Source of the DNA: Methanoregula sp. PtaU1.Bin051
GTDB lineage: Archaea > Halobacteriota > Methanomicrobia > Methanomicrobiales > Methanospirillaceae
Direction of reading: 5' to 3'
Assembly: GCA_002067895.1 (NCBI GenBank)
Contig: MVRE01000003.1
Location: 62,001 to 126,000, forward strand
Length of the DNA: 64,000 nt
Part shown: one piece after another, positions 54,152-62,852 of the stretch
Numbering within the stretch: position 1 is the stretch's first letter
How the letters are laid out: every line of letters starts with the position of its first letter
Notes under the pieces: generated by a model
The model's database searches: none
Seen by the model: only the letters and a program-made list of their open reading frames with translations
Told to the model about the DNA's origin: nothing
Position numbers and translations under genes: made by a program

Positions 54152-54492
54152 TGGTACAGGCACGAAACATTTTTTATAGCCGGGACCTATTGTCACGTAT
54201 GCATGCCGACGATGTTGTGCCGGGAATGAGGGTGCGGTACCCGCGGACAGGCACCACGGGAACCGTGCAGCGGATTGAGACGCTAAAAGGAAAGACCTAT
54301 GCCGAGCTGGACAGCACCCATCTCTTCTATGCAACAGACCAGCTGATACCGGCAGAGATGACGGAAAAGGTAAATCAGACGATCATTTCGGATGTAAAAA
54401 AAGTGATAGAGCAGGAAAGGGCTTATGCTGCCGGCTCCGAGCTACAGGAGGCACTGAAAAATATCGACCAGAGCTGCGAGGGTGGGGGCTAA
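54151..54492 (+). CDS. DUF2098-like small protein
   Basis: A 113-aa protein with a compact beta-rich core DVVPGMRVRYPRTGTTGTVQ then RIETLKGKTYAELDSTHLFYA, resembling KOW/SH3-like barrels and the methanogen family DUF2098, followed by a helical tail. ATG 54151 overlaps the previous stop. An internal ATG at 54199, 23 bases below TATA-like TTTTTTATAG, could give a shorter form from its own leaderless message. The end overlaps the convergent nikR by 4 bases. Confidence 0.7.
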   Translation: MVQARNIFYSRDLLSRMHADDVVPGMRVRYPRTGTTGTVQRIETLKGKTYAELDSTHLFYATDQLIPAEMTEKVNQTIISDVKKVIEQERAYAAGSELQEALKNIDQSCEGGG

Positions 54493-54911
54493 TCCTCTAC
54501 TCCGATTGTCGTCAGTTTTACAGATTCGACACCTTTCTGGGACATCAGACGCTCGGCAAGCGCCTTGAGCTGGGTACCGTCTCCTCTGAGCAGGATAACC
54601 TCAAGGCAACGGGACTCGGATACGTGAGAATGGAGCGATGCCTGAATTATTGCCTTGAACTCGTGCTGTATATCTGTCAGAACAACTAGCAAACCCCGCT
54701 GGTCATGATCATAGATCATGGTGATCACTCCCTGCCTATCTCCCTTGACGTCCGCCATCCATTTGTAGTACTGGATATAACTGCGGATAGCATCCCTGAT
54801 CCCTTCGGAACGTGAAGAGTACCCTCGGTAATTGATTATCTCATCGAACTTGTCAAGGAGATGTTTAGGTAAGGATATACCTATACGGGAGAGCTCACTG
54901 TCTATTGTCAT
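54489..54911 (-). CDS. nikR: Nickel-responsive regulator NikR
   Basis: A 140-aa ribbon-helix-helix/ACT repressor. The N-terminal RHH is RIGISLPKHLLDKFDEII. The nickel ligands H...H-x-H...C are present in QHEFKAIIQASLHSHVSESR followed by the Cys in CLEVILLRG. In relatives it represses nickel uptake when nickel is sufficient, relevant here because hydrogenases and methyl-CoM reductase need nickel. Start ATG 54911 has GAGGT 5 bases upstream. No nickel transporter is in this window. Confidence 0.93.
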   Translation of the reverse strand: MTIDSELSRIGISLPKHLLDKFDEIINYRGYSSRSEGIRDAIRSYIQYYKWMADVKGDRQGVITMIYDHDQRGLLVVLTDIQHEFKAIIQASLHSHVSESRCLEVILLRGDGTQLKALAERLMSQKGVESVKLTTIGVED

Positions 54912-55096
54912 AAAAGACCTCAACCTGATGTCTCTTTATGCTGTTTTTAACATTTCGATCCGGTATTAGTAACACATGGTATTATTTTCCGTAGTGGGAG
55001 ATTTAACCGATAAAAGCGGCTGTTAATAATCAATTACTTACGCCAATTACCGGTGAAAACCGCTGGAATTGCAGTTGGACTGGTATGTATAAGTAT

Positions 55097-55112
55097 AATC
55101 GTTATATATAGT
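55097..55112 (+). promoter_or_regulatory. TATA box of the aIF2-gamma/rpoE cluster
   Basis: CGTTATATATAGTATA lies about 28 bases before the TTG at 55133, the spacing expected if transcription begins at or next to the start codon. This supports a leaderless message and the otherwise unusual TTG start. Confidence 0.6.
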
Positions 55113-55132
55113 ATACAGAGGTTCGATTTCAA

Positions 55133-56368
55133 TTGCATGATGTGACGATTCCCAGTGTCAATATCGGGGTTGTGGGACATGTCGACCATGGCAAGACCAC
55201 ACTCGTCAATGCGCTGACCGGGACATGGACCGACCGGCACAGCGAAGAGATCAAGCGAGGTATCTCTATCCGGCTTGGGTATGCCGATGCGACATTCTAT
55301 AAATGCGAGGGTTGCTCTGGATCCGATGCTTTTTCCACACGGACCGAATGCCCCGGATGCAATGGACGTGGGAAACCATTCCGATCCATCTCATTTGTCG
55401 ATGCTCCCGGGCACGAGACGCTGATGGCGACGATGCTCTCCGGTTCGGCGCTTATGGATGGTGCGATGTTAGTCATTTCCGCGTCTGAAAAATGCCCGCA
55501 GCCGCAGACCAAGGAACATTTAATGGCCCTTGAGCTGGTTGGGATCAGCAAGATCGTGATTGTCCAGAACAAGATCGATGTGGTCAGCCAGACAGAAGCG
55601 ATCGCAAACTACGAACAGATCCGGGCATTTGTCAAGGGGACTATCGCGGAGAACGCCCCGATCATCCCCGTCTCCGCCCAGAAAGGGATCAATATGGGGG
55701 CTCTTGTGGAGGCACTTGATGCGATCATCCCGGAGCCAAAGCGCGACCCGGAAGCCCAACCGGTCATGCTGGTAGCTCGGTCCTTTGATGTCAATAAACC
55801 AGGCAGCAACTGGAACGAAATCAAAGGCGGTGTGATCGGGGGTTCGCTCATCCGTGGCAACCTTAGGGAAGGGGAAGATATAGAGATCCGCCCGGGCCGT
55901 CAGTTGCAGGTAGAGAACCGAATCCGCTGGGAACCGATAATAACCACCATAACCTCTATCAATGCCGGTTCGAAAAAAGTTGATGTGGCAACACCGGGCG
56001 GCCTTCTCGGGATCGGCACAAAACTGGACCCGGCCCTGACAAAGAGCGACGCGCTGGCAGGACAGGTTGTCGGGCATCCGGGTAAGCTTCCGCCGGTCTG
56101 GGATCGGCTAAAATGCAGGGTCACCCTTATGGAGAGGGTTGTTGGGGCGACCAGCGAACTCGCCATTGAGCCTTTAAAACACAATGAACCCCTCATGCTC
56201 TCGGTTGGTACGGCTGTCACAGTTGGTGTCGTCACTAACACGAAGAAGGATACAGTTGAAATCCATCTCAAGCGACCGGTATGTGCCGATCTCGGGGCAC
56301 GGATTGCAATCAGCCGGCAGGTGGGAGCACGCTGGCGCTTAATCGGTATGGGTGTGCTGGCCGAGTGA
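55133..56368 (+). CDS. eif2g: Translation initiation factor aIF2, gamma subunit
   Basis: A 411-aa GTPase that delivers initiator tRNA. Motifs: [30 protein letters not shown] and VQNKIDVV; the zinc knuckle CEGCSGSD ... CPGCNGRG lies near residues 60-80. The TTG start at 55133 is favoured because an upstream TATA box fits leaderless transcription and the conserved [11 protein letters not shown] follows directly. The stop overlaps the PIN gene by GTGA. Confidence 0.95.
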   Translation: MHDVTIPSVNIGVVGHVDHGKTTLVNALTGTWTDRHSEEIKRGISIRLGYADATFYKCEGCSGSDAFSTRTECPGCNGRGKPFRSISFVDAPGHETLMATMLSGSALMDGAMLVISASEKCPQPQTKEHLMALELVGISKIVIVQNKIDVVSQTEAIANYEQIRAFVKGTIAENAPIIPVSAQKGINMGALVEALDAIIPEPKRDPEAQPVMLVARSFDVNKPGSNWNEIKGGVIGGSLIRGNLREGEDIEIRPGRQLQVENRIRWEPIITTITSINAGSKKVDVATPGGLLGIGTKLDPALTKSDALAGQVVGHPGKLPPVWDRLKCRVTLMERVVGATSELAIEPLKHNEPLMLSVGTAVTVGVVTNTKKDTVEIHLKRPVCADLGARIAISRQVGARWRLIGMGVLAE

Positions 56369-56748
56369 GTGTGCTCCTCGACACGAATGCGCTTATGGCC
56401 CCGGCGCAATTTCGGATCGACTTATTCGATGAGCTGCGCCTTCTTCTGGGATCTTTCGAACCGCTTGTCCTTGAAGATGCGGTCAAAGAACTCACCGGCA
56501 TTTCATCCGGAAGTGGGCGGGACAGCGCAGCCGCGCGCTATGGGCTTGCGCTCGCAGAAAAGTGCACGATCGTCAATCTGGATGAGCCGGTCCATGGAGG
56601 GGTTGACGATCAGGTAATCGCATACGCTGATAAAACCCGGTGTTATGTGGTCACCAATGACCGGCACCTGCGCAAAGCTCTGCTTGCGCGAGGGATCGGT
56701 GTTATATCCATGCGAAAACAGAAAAGACTGGAACTGATACAAAGTTAG
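56365..56748 (+). CDS. PIN-domain nuclease, Fcf1/Utp24-like
   Basis: A 127-aa PIN domain. Acidic residues are at LLDTNALMAP (first Asp near residue 6), LVLEDAVKEL, and the pair GVDDQVIAYADK plus YVVTNDRHLR. The 'LDTNALMAPAQFRIDLFDEL' start is typical of the archaeal Fcf1-like PIN found beside aIF2-gamma and rpoE, implicated in rRNA processing in eukaryotes. GTG start at 56365 overlaps the upstream stop. Unlike VapC toxins it has no antitoxin partner. Confidence 0.85.
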   Translation: MSVLLDTNALMAPAQFRIDLFDELRLLLGSFEPLVLEDAVKELTGISSGSGRDSAAARYGLALAEKCTIVNLDEPVHGGVDDQVIAYADKTRCYVVTNDRHLRKALLARGIGVISMRKQKRLELIQS

Positions 56749-56756
56749 GGTGTTGT

Positions 56757-57395
56757 ATGTACTATAAAGTGCGGTTGGAGGATAAGGTGAGGGTGCCACC
56801 GAACCGTCTCGGCGAAAAGCTTGAGAAGGTGATTCTGGATGTCCTGCAGGAACAGCTGGAAGGGAGCATCGACAAGGAGATTGGAATCTTTATCTGTGTT
56901 ACCAAAGTGAACGATGTCGGAGAGGGAGAACTTGTCCCCGGTGATGGCGGTGTGTATTACGATGTAAAATTCGAAGCGCTTGTTCTCCGGCTTGGGCTGC
57001 AGGAAGTGATCGAAGGCCTCGTAGTCGAAACAACGAGTTTCGGGGCATTTGTCTCCCTCGGCCCCATCGATGCGATGCTGCATGTCAGCCAGATTTCCGA
57101 TGAATATATCAACTATGATGAGAAGAATGCACGCCTGAACTGCCAGGACTCGAAGCGTTTCATAGGTGTTGGAGACTCTGTGCGCGCCAGAGTTGTTACA
57201 CTCTCATTGAACGAGCGGGAACCTCGCGATAGCAAGATCGGGCTTACCATGCGACAGGCGGGGCTGGGAACAGCGCTCTGGCTCCAGGAAGACATGGAGG
57301 CGGAGAAAGAGAGGGAGAAAGATCATCCGCCAGAGAAGAAGGAAAGGGGAACAACCCGAAAGTCCAGAGGAAAAGGGAATGCCACCGGCGAATAA
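56757..57395 (+). CDS. rpoE: DNA-directed RNA polymerase subunit E' (Rpo7)
   Basis: A 212-aa stalk subunit that pairs with Rpo4 and helps promoter opening and termination. N-terminal RNP-like domain begins MYYKVRLEDKVRVPPNRLGE; the S1 domain starts at VIEGLVVETTSFGAFVSLGP. The Lys/Glu-rich C-terminal tail of about 35 residues is longer than usual. spt4 starts inside its last codons. Confidence 0.95.
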   Translation: MYYKVRLEDKVRVPPNRLGEKLEKVILDVLQEQLEGSIDKEIGIFICVTKVNDVGEGELVPGDGGVYYDVKFEALVLRLGLQEVIEGLVVETTSFGAFVSLGPIDAMLHVSQISDEYINYDEKNARLNCQDSKRFIGVGDSVRARVVTLSLNEREPRDSKIGLTMRQAGLGTALWLQEDMEAEKEREKDHPPEKKERGTTRKSRGKGNATGE

Positions 57396-57585
57396 GAAGA
57401 AACAGGGAAAGGTATGCCGCGACTGTCACCGGGTCGTTGATGGCGAAAACTGCGTGGTATGCGGAACGGCAAATATAAGCGAGGACTGGGCAGGCTATCT
57501 CGTTATTATCGACCCTGAGCATTCCGACGTGGCCAAAAAAATGAATATCAAGCTTCCTGGTCGTTACGCCCTGAAGGTCCGCTGA
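57379..57585 (+). CDS. spt4: Transcription elongation factor Spt4
   Basis: A 68-aa zinc protein that forms the Spt4-Spt5 clamp on RNA polymerase. The zinc ribbon is CRDCHRVVDGENCVVCGTAN, followed by WAGYLVIIDPEHSDVAKKM. It overlaps rpoE by 17 bases and the next gene by one. Confidence 0.95.
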   Translation: MPPANKKKQGKVCRDCHRVVDGENCVVCGTANISEDWAGYLVIIDPEHSDVAKKMNIKLPGRYALKVR

Positions 57586-58070
57586 TGCTCACCCTCCCAG
57601 AAAACAACCGCCATTTTTTTAAGGAGCCGTTTGGGGAACTCTTCACGAATTTATCGGAAGTTATTCCCCGCCTTTCCGGCCATATCCTTTATACTGTCGG
57701 CGATGTCGTTACTCATAACGTCATAAAACAGGGGATTGTACCTTCTATTGCGATTGTAGACGGGCATACGATGAGGTCCCCCTGCAAGAAAAATCCTCCC
57801 ATAACCGGCCGGCATATCGGGGTGAAGAATCCGGCAGGATCGCTGACTGATGAACTAATTGCCGGGATAATGGATGCGATAAAAAACCCTCCGGCTACAA
57901 TCGATGTCACCGGGGAGGAAGATCTCGCGGTAATCCCGCTTGTACTTGAAGCACCGATCGGTTCGATTGTACTCTATGGGCAGCCGTACAAAGGAGTTGT
58001 CTTACGCCCCGTTGACCATGAGGCAAAAAGACTGGCAAAGGAGCTTCTCGCTCACTTTATCATCTCGTAA
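57585..58070 (+). CDS. GTP-dependent dephospho-CoA kinase (DUF359)
   Basis: A 161-aa protein of the family shown in Thermococcus to catalyse the last step of archaeal CoA synthesis with GTP. Family motifs: YTVGDVVTHNVIKQGIVPSI followed by AIVDGHTMRSPC, VKNPAGSLTDELI, VTGEEDLAVIPLVLEAPIGS and VLYGQPYKGVV. Its place after spt4 is conserved in archaea. The first bases overlap the spt4 stop. Confidence 0.92.
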   Translation: MLTLPENNRHFFKEPFGELFTNLSEVIPRLSGHILYTVGDVVTHNVIKQGIVPSIAIVDGHTMRSPCKKNPPITGRHIGVKNPAGSLTDELIAGIMDAIKNPPATIDVTGEEDLAVIPLVLEAPIGSIVLYGQPYKGVVLRPVDHEAKRLAKELLAHFIIS

Positions 58071-58189
58071 CCGCAGGGTTGTCTATTGGCGGCTTCCTAC
58101 AGCCAAGTCACGATTCCCCCGTCTTAAAATAATCAGCGGGAGATGCCATATTTTAAATAAGCCGCTTGCCAATAATTACAGGATATTCG

Positions 58190-58486
58190 ATGGACTTTGA
58201 GATAACCTCCGATACCAGAAACGAACTTTTGTCCCGGCGGGAACTGCGGTTCACACTTCGTTATGATGGTGCGACCCCTTCGCGCCTCCAAGTCATCGGC
58301 AAACTGTGCGCACTCGCAAACGTCAAGGAGCAGCAGGTCGTGCTTGATACGCTCAAGAGCAGCTTCGGCATGACGGAATTGACCGGTGAGGCACGGATTT
58401 ACGATACGGAAGAGGGCAGGAAGAAGACGGAACGTGCACACCTGATGGAACGCGGCATTCCCAAGAAGCAGGAAGGGGCTGCTTAA
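58190..58486 (+). CDS. rps24e: 30S ribosomal protein S24e
   Basis: A 98-aa protein: [20 protein letters not shown] is the family signature, and the tail [19 protein letters not shown] is typical. A TATA box TATTTTAAATAA at 58147-58158 lies 30 to 40 bases upstream, so a new transcript may begin here. Start ATG 58190; the frame is open back to 58166. Confidence 0.94.
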   Translation: MDFEITSDTRNELLSRRELRFTLRYDGATPSRLQVIGKLCALANVKEQQVVLDTLKSSFGMTELTGEARIYDTEEGRKKTERAHLMERGIPKKQEGAA

Positions 58487-58490
58487 AGCC

Positions 58491-58670
58491 ATGGCAGCAA
58501 AGAAAGCAGCAGTAAAAGCGACCGGGCGCGGTGCCTACTTCAAGGTCGAAGCTGGCAAAGTCACAATTGTAAAGAAATACTGTCCGCGCTGTGGGCCAGG
58601 CGTCATGATGGCAGATCATAAGGACCGGACTGCCTGCGGGAAATGCGGATATACAGAATTTAAAAAATAA
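58491..58670 (+). CDS. rps27ae: 30S ribosomal protein S27ae
   Basis: A 59-aa zinc-ribbon protein, easily missed because of its length. Reads [20 protein letters not shown], then [19 protein letters not shown] and [11 protein letters not shown], with the four Cys of the zinc site. It lies 4 bases after rps24e and 6 before kae1. Confidence 0.95.
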   Translation: MAAKKAAVKATGRGAYFKVEAGKVTIVKKYCPRCGPGVMMADHKDRTACGKCGYTEFKK

Positions 58671-58676
58671 ATTTTC

Positions 58677-60248
58677 ATGCCTGTTTTTGGGCAGGTCCTG
58701 GGAATTGAAGGGACGGCATGGAACCTTTCCGCTGCTGTTTTCGATACCGATCTCATCGCCATCGTCTCCCGACCGTACCGGCCTCCACAGGGGGGCATCC
58801 ACCCACGCGAAGCAGCACAGCACCATGCTTCGGTTATGGGTGAAGTGATCAACTCGGTTTTAGATGATCATAAGAAGATCACTGGTATCGCATTCTCGCA
58901 GGGACCGGGGCTTGGGCCATGTCTTCGAACGGTTGCAACGGCAGCACGGTCGCTCGCTCTCGCCCTTGACGTGCCTCTCGTCGGTGTCAACCACTGTGTT
59001 GCCCATATCGAGATCGGGCGGTTTGCTACCGGGTGTTCCGACCCGATCGTGCTGTATGCCAGCGGGGCAAATACACAGGTGATTGGGTACCTCAACGGGA
59101 GATACCGGATTTTTGGCGAGACGCTCGACATCGGTATCGGGAATGCACTGGACAAGTTTGCACGGTCGAAAGGCCTCCCTCACCCGGGCGGCCCGGCGAT
59201 CGAACAGCTGGCAGAGAAGGGAAAGTACGTCCAGCTGCCGTACACCGTCAAGGGGATGGACCTCGCATTCTCGGGGCTGATGTCGGCAGCAAAAGAAAGC
59301 CAGACTTCCCTTGAGGACGTGTGCCATTCGTTCCAGGAAACGGCTTTTGCAATGTGTGCCGAGGTGACAGAACGCGCCCTTTCGCTATCGGCTAAGAACG
59401 AGGTGCTCCTTGTGGGAGGCGTGGGTGCGAACCGGCGGCTACAGGAGATGCTCCGCATCATGTGCGATGATCGCGGGGCGGAATTCTTTGTCCCCGAACA
59501 GAAATACCTTGGGGACAACGGGGCCATGATCGCATACACCGGCCGGCTGATGCTTGAATCCGGGCAGTCACTCCCGATAGAATCCTCGCAGATCAATCCC
59601 TCGTTCCGTTCCGACCAGGTGGATGTGACCTGGATGCCTCCGGAGCGATCTGTCAGGGATCAGCTTGAAGGATCAGGCATGACAGCTCGCGGGGCCGAGG
59701 CGATCGTGGAATTCAAGGGAAAGGCTGTTGTAAAACGCCGTCTGTCCAAGCGGTACCGGGTACCGGCCCTGGATGCGCAGTTAATTGCTGAGAGAACCAG
59801 AGCTGAAGCCCGGCTGATCGCCGCTGCACGCAGGGCCGGCGTGTCTACACCGATTATCCATGACATAACAACCGATACAATTATCATGGACAGAGTTGAC
59901 GGTCTGCTCCTGACACAGGGGTTGTCAGCCGACTCCGTGCGGAATGCAGGAAAAGTGGTAGGAAAACTGCACGCTGCTGGTATCATGCACGGGGACCTGA
60001 CCACCAGTAATATTATCATGGAAAATGACCGCTGTGTCCTTATTGATTTTGGCCTTTCCCAGGCAACAACGGAGCTCGAGCAGCGGGGCGTGGATCTCCA
60101 TGTCTTCTTCCAGACACTCACGAGCACTGCAGTCGATTCCATGGCGCTTAAAAACGCATTCTGCGAGGGTTACCGTGAAACATTTGCCGGCGCTGATGAA
60201 GTGATCACCCGCGAGCATGAGATCGAACTTCGGGGGCGGTATCTCTGA
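58677..60248 (+). CDS. kae1-bud32: Kae1-Bud32 fusion: tRNA t6A synthase and its kinase
   Basis: A 523-aa fusion of two KEOPS subunits. Kae1 (residues 1 to about 325) has metal-binding VNHCVAHIEIG and LPHPGGPAIEQ; with Sua5/TsaC it forms t6A37 in ANN-decoding tRNAs. Bud32 (about 330-523) is a small atypical kinase with GAEAIVEFKGKAVVKRRLSK, IMHGDLTTSNIIM and VLIDFGLSQ. The fused form is common in Euryarchaeota. Its stop overlaps the CTG start of the next gene. Confidence 0.96.
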   Translation: MPVFGQVLGIEGTAWNLSAAVFDTDLIAIVSRPYRPPQGGIHPREAAQHHASVMGEVINSVLDDHKKITGIAFSQGPGLGPCLRTVATAARSLALALDVPLVGVNHCVAHIEIGRFATGCSDPIVLYASGANTQVIGYLNGRYRIFGETLDIGIGNALDKFARSKGLPHPGGPAIEQLAEKGKYVQLPYTVKGMDLAFSGLMSAAKESQTSLEDVCHSFQETAFAMCAEVTERALSLSAKNEVLLVGGVGANRRLQEMLRIMCDDRGAEFFVPEQKYLGDNGAMIAYTGRLMLESGQSLPIESSQINPSFRSDQVDVTWMPPERSVRDQLEGSGMTARGAEAIVEFKGKAVVKRRLSKRYRVPALDAQLIAERTRAEARLIAAARRAGVSTPIIHDITTDTIIMDRVDGLLLTQGLSADSVRNAGKVVGKLHAAGIMHGDLTTSNIIMENDRCVLIDFGLSQATTELEQRGVDLHVFFQTLTSTAVDSMALKNAFCEGYRETFAGADEVITREHEIELRGRYL

Positions 60249-60805
60249 AGATAACGGTCGTCACCGGTAACGCCCACAAGGCAAAGGAGGTCGCAGAGTT
60301 CTTTGCCGGGAGTGCAGAGATCACGCATGTCAACCTCGATTGCCCGGAGCACCGTGATGATGATGTACAAAAAATTGCAACCGGGAAAGCGGAATTTGCC
60401 TACCAGCAGCTGAAGACGCCGCTGATCGTTGACGATACGGCGTTTTCCATCACGGCATTCGGTGGGTTCCCCGGCCCTTACGCTGCATACGTCCTCAAGA
60501 CACTCGGGAATCACGGCATCCTGAAGCTGATGGAGGGAATCTCAGACCGGAGTGCCAGCTTTACGACTGCAATCGCATTTGCCGATGATGGAATCCTGCG
60601 GGTTTTCACTGGTTCAATCTACGGGACGCTGACAACAGAGCCGCGGGGAACTAACGGATTCGGGTATGATCCGATCTTCTCTCTTTCCGATGGGAGGACG
60701 CTTGCCGAACTGTCGCTTACAGAGAAAAGCGCAATCTCGCACCGTGCAAGGGCGCTTTCAGCTTTTAAGGCGTGGTTTCTGGACAGGTACGGCAGCAGCC
60801 GGTAA
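60245..60805 (+). CDS. XTP/dITP diphosphatase (HAM1/RdgB family), CTG start
   Basis: Removes non-canonical purine NTPs such as ITP and XTP. Reads KITVVTGNAHKAKEVAEFF, then PLIVDDTAFSITAFGGFPGP, TTEPRGTNGFGYDPIF and AISHRARALSAF, so the whole family is present over 186 aa. The first ATG in frame is at 60530, in the middle of the domain. Upstream, between a TGA at 60218 and the conserved start, there is no ATG, GTG or TTG. The CTG at 60245 (CTGAAG) sits exactly at the conserved N-terminus and overlaps the kae1 stop as CTGA, analogous to ATGA coupling. Confidence 0.9.
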   Translation: MKITVVTGNAHKAKEVAEFFAGSAEITHVNLDCPEHRDDDVQKIATGKAEFAYQQLKTPLIVDDTAFSITAFGGFPGPYAAYVLKTLGNHGILKLMEGISDRSASFTTAIAFADDGILRVFTGSIYGTLTTEPRGTNGFGYDPIFSLSDGRTLAELSLTEKSAISHRARALSAFKAWFLDRYGSSR

Positions 60806-60860
60806 CGCAAATGGTTAAAAGCTCCGGCATCATTTATAATAGGACAGGAGAGTTCATACA

Positions 60861-61007
60861 ATGGTAAAGTTCCCGGAGGCCGAGGCGCGGCTCCTCAATG
60901 TCAAGATCTGTATGCACTGCAACGCACGCAACGCAATCCGTGCAACCAGCTGCCGCAAGTGCGGGTACAAGAACCTGCGCCCCAAGAACAAGGAAAGAAA
61001 GGCATAA
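60861..61007 (+). CDS. rpl40e: 50S ribosomal protein L40e
   Basis: A 48-aa zinc protein: [20 protein letters not shown] provides the four Cys, followed by the basic tail [19 protein letters not shown] lies about 10 bases before the ATG. It ends the conserved translation cluster; the next gene is convergent. Confidence 0.95.
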   Translation: MVKFPEAEARLLNVKICMHCNARNAIRATSCRKCGYKNLRPKNKERKA

Positions 61008-61173
61008 TCATCATCGACATTTCTGCTTTTTTCTCTTCGTTTTTTCCGATATCCGCCAAACTTCTGCACGTCCCATTCACCTTGGATATAAGGAACAGCA
61101 AGGCTGTGAATTGTCCCGTAATTAATCCGATTTTTTCTCGGTATGGCATTTTCTCGGTATGGCATTGAGAGGA

Positions 61174-61824
61174 TCAGGCAGAGTAATATGTTACCCGTTT
61201 CCCCTTTTTAGCATATTCGCCGGCAAAGGTCTCGAGATTCCGCTTGTACCCGATCCGGTCGGCAAAGCCGAGATCCCTGAGCTTCTGGCGCACCCGCATC
61301 ACGTCGGCTTCATCCGCCCAGTCCTTTGTGTATACATAAATCACCTTCCGGGTGTCCCGCGAATCCGGATTCGGCTTTGCGGTGGAGACCTTGGTCGAGA
61401 TCCCCAGTTCGCCGGCTACAGTAGCATCACGGATCTTAATCCATGCGGCATCAACCATTTCCGGTTCGGTGAAGATGAGCCACTTGCCCGCATTTTCGTC
61501 CTCAATTGCTTCAGGCGGACTGGCCGGCGCATCCTGGACGATCCAGTACATCTGAGTTGTTTTAGACGGTACAACACCTTCCCCATTGCAGATCATGTCA
61601 TAGATCGTGCCGGTCTGTGAAAAGCGCATGGCAAGGGCTTCCGCCAGCTGGGGATATTCCCCGGAGAAAAGGGTATAAATATCTTCGAACTCACTTCTGA
61701 AGTCGATTCCCTGCTCAACGAGAGAGTAGAGATATTTGCCGCGTTGCTGCAGCTCTTTGTTGAGGAGATGCTCGAAGATCCCGTACCCGACATCCGCAAG
61801 TGCCCCGGGGTCGGCGTCTGTCAT
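61174..61824 (-). CDS. BLES03/DUF1917-like protein (putative phosphothreonine lyase fold)
   Basis: A 216-aa protein. The C-terminal two thirds match the BLES03/DUF1917 family by GKWLIFTEPEMVDAAWIKIR, LGISTKVSTAKPN and VIYVYTKDWADEADVMRVRQ. The family is annotated as having a phosphothreonine lyase-like fold, but activity is unproven. The N-terminal 85 residues are helical and acidic. I see no functional tie to its neighbours, L40e (convergent) and htpX (divergent). Confidence 0.75.
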   Translation of the reverse strand: MTDADPGALADVGYGIFEHLLNKELQQRGKYLYSLVEQGIDFRSEFEDIYTLFSGEYPQLAEALAMRFSQTGTIYDMICNGEGVVPSKTTQMYWIVQDAPASPPEAIEDENAGKWLIFTEPEMVDAAWIKIRDATVAGELGISTKVSTAKPNPDSRDTRKVIYVYTKDWADEADVMRVRQKLRDLGFADRIGYKRNLETFAGEYAKKGKRVTYYSA

Positions 61825-61970
61825 ACCTATTCTTCATGCATTGCAATAAAAAAATAGTTTCCGATTTCCTGCATACAGGATCCAGACTCGATGCCAGATA
61901 ATTTTTCCGCCGGTATTCCTTTGGCAGGGTCGAATTCTTTAAAAGTGTATCCGTCGAAATAATACCAACT

Positions 61971-62852
61971 ATGATCTGGAAACGTGACTGGGGTCTGACG
62001 GGCAGGGTCTGGCTGACGATGTTCCTCCTGCTTATCGTCTACCTTGTATTCCTTGCGGTACTCTGGATGCTCGGGATTGGCACTTCGTTCCTGATCCTGA
62101 TCGCGGTCGGCATGGCATTCATCCAGTACTTCTTCTCGGACAAGCTAGTACTCTGGACAACAGGATCGCGTATTGTTGAGGAGGACGAGTTCCCCGAACT
62201 CCACAGAACAATTGAGAAACTCTGCAGGGAAGCTGACCTCCCAAAGCCGAAGGTTGCCATCATGCAGAGCCCGGTGCCGAACGCGTTTGCAACCGGAAGG
62301 AGCCCGAAACATGCTGTTGTTGCCTGCACCGACTCGATCATGCGCCTGCTCTCCCGCGATGAACTGGAAGCGGTGCTCGCCCATGAGCTTGCACATGTGA
62401 AGAACCGGGATATCCTGACGCTGACCATTGCGAGCTTTATATCGATGATTGCAGCTATCATTATGCAGAATTTCCTCTTTGCCTCGCTCTTTGACCGGCG
62501 CGAGGGCGGTGCCGGGGCATGGATCATCGCCGGTATCGTTGCGATGATCGTCTGGTTTGTCTCCAATCTCCTCATCATGGCCCTGTCGCGGTACCGCGAA
62601 TTTGCTGCCGATCGCGGCAGTGCCTACATCACCCGGAACCCAAAAGCCCTGATCTCTGCACTTAACAAGATTAGCGGCAGGATGGATGCCGTCCCCCCGG
62701 AATACAAGGCAAAGGTCGAGGGTGCCAACGCGTTCTTCATCATCCCTGCGCTCTCGGGCAATACCTTAATGGAGCTTTTCTCCACCCACCCGGCCCTTGA
62801 GAAGCGGATCGCAAACCTTGAGAAGGTCGAGGCCGAACTCCGCGGGTACTGA
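61971..62852 (+). CDS. htpX: HtpX-family membrane zinc metalloprotease
   Basis: A 293-aa M48 peptidase for membrane protein quality control. Two N-terminal helices (LTMFLLLIVYLVFLAVLWML and the next), the zinc motif LAHELAHVKNRD near residue 140, two further helices, and the third ligand Glu in YREFAADRGSAY. FSTHPALEKRIANL closes the family signature. A TATA-like CTTTAAAAG about 30 bases upstream of the ATG suggests a leaderless mRNA. T-rich sequence follows the stop. Confidence 0.93.
   Translation: MIWKRDWGLTGRVWLTMFLLLIVYLVFLAVLWMLGIGTSFLILIAVGMAFIQYFFSDKLVLWTTGSRIVEEDEFPELHRTIEKLCREADLPKPKVAIMQSPVPNAFATGRSPKHAVVACTDSIMRLLSRDELEAVLAHELAHVKNRDILTLTIASFISMIAAIIMQNFLFASLFDRREGGAGAWIIAGIVAMIVWFVSNLLIMALSRYREFAADRGSAYITRNPKALISALNKISGRMDAVPPEYKAKVEGANAFFIIPALSGNTLMELFSTHPALEKRIANLEKVEAELRGY

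Noticed and set aside
56365-56748. VapC-type toxin
   Set aside because: The PIN gene is embedded in the conserved aIF2-gamma/rpoE cluster, has an Fcf1-like N-terminus and no antitoxin neighbour.
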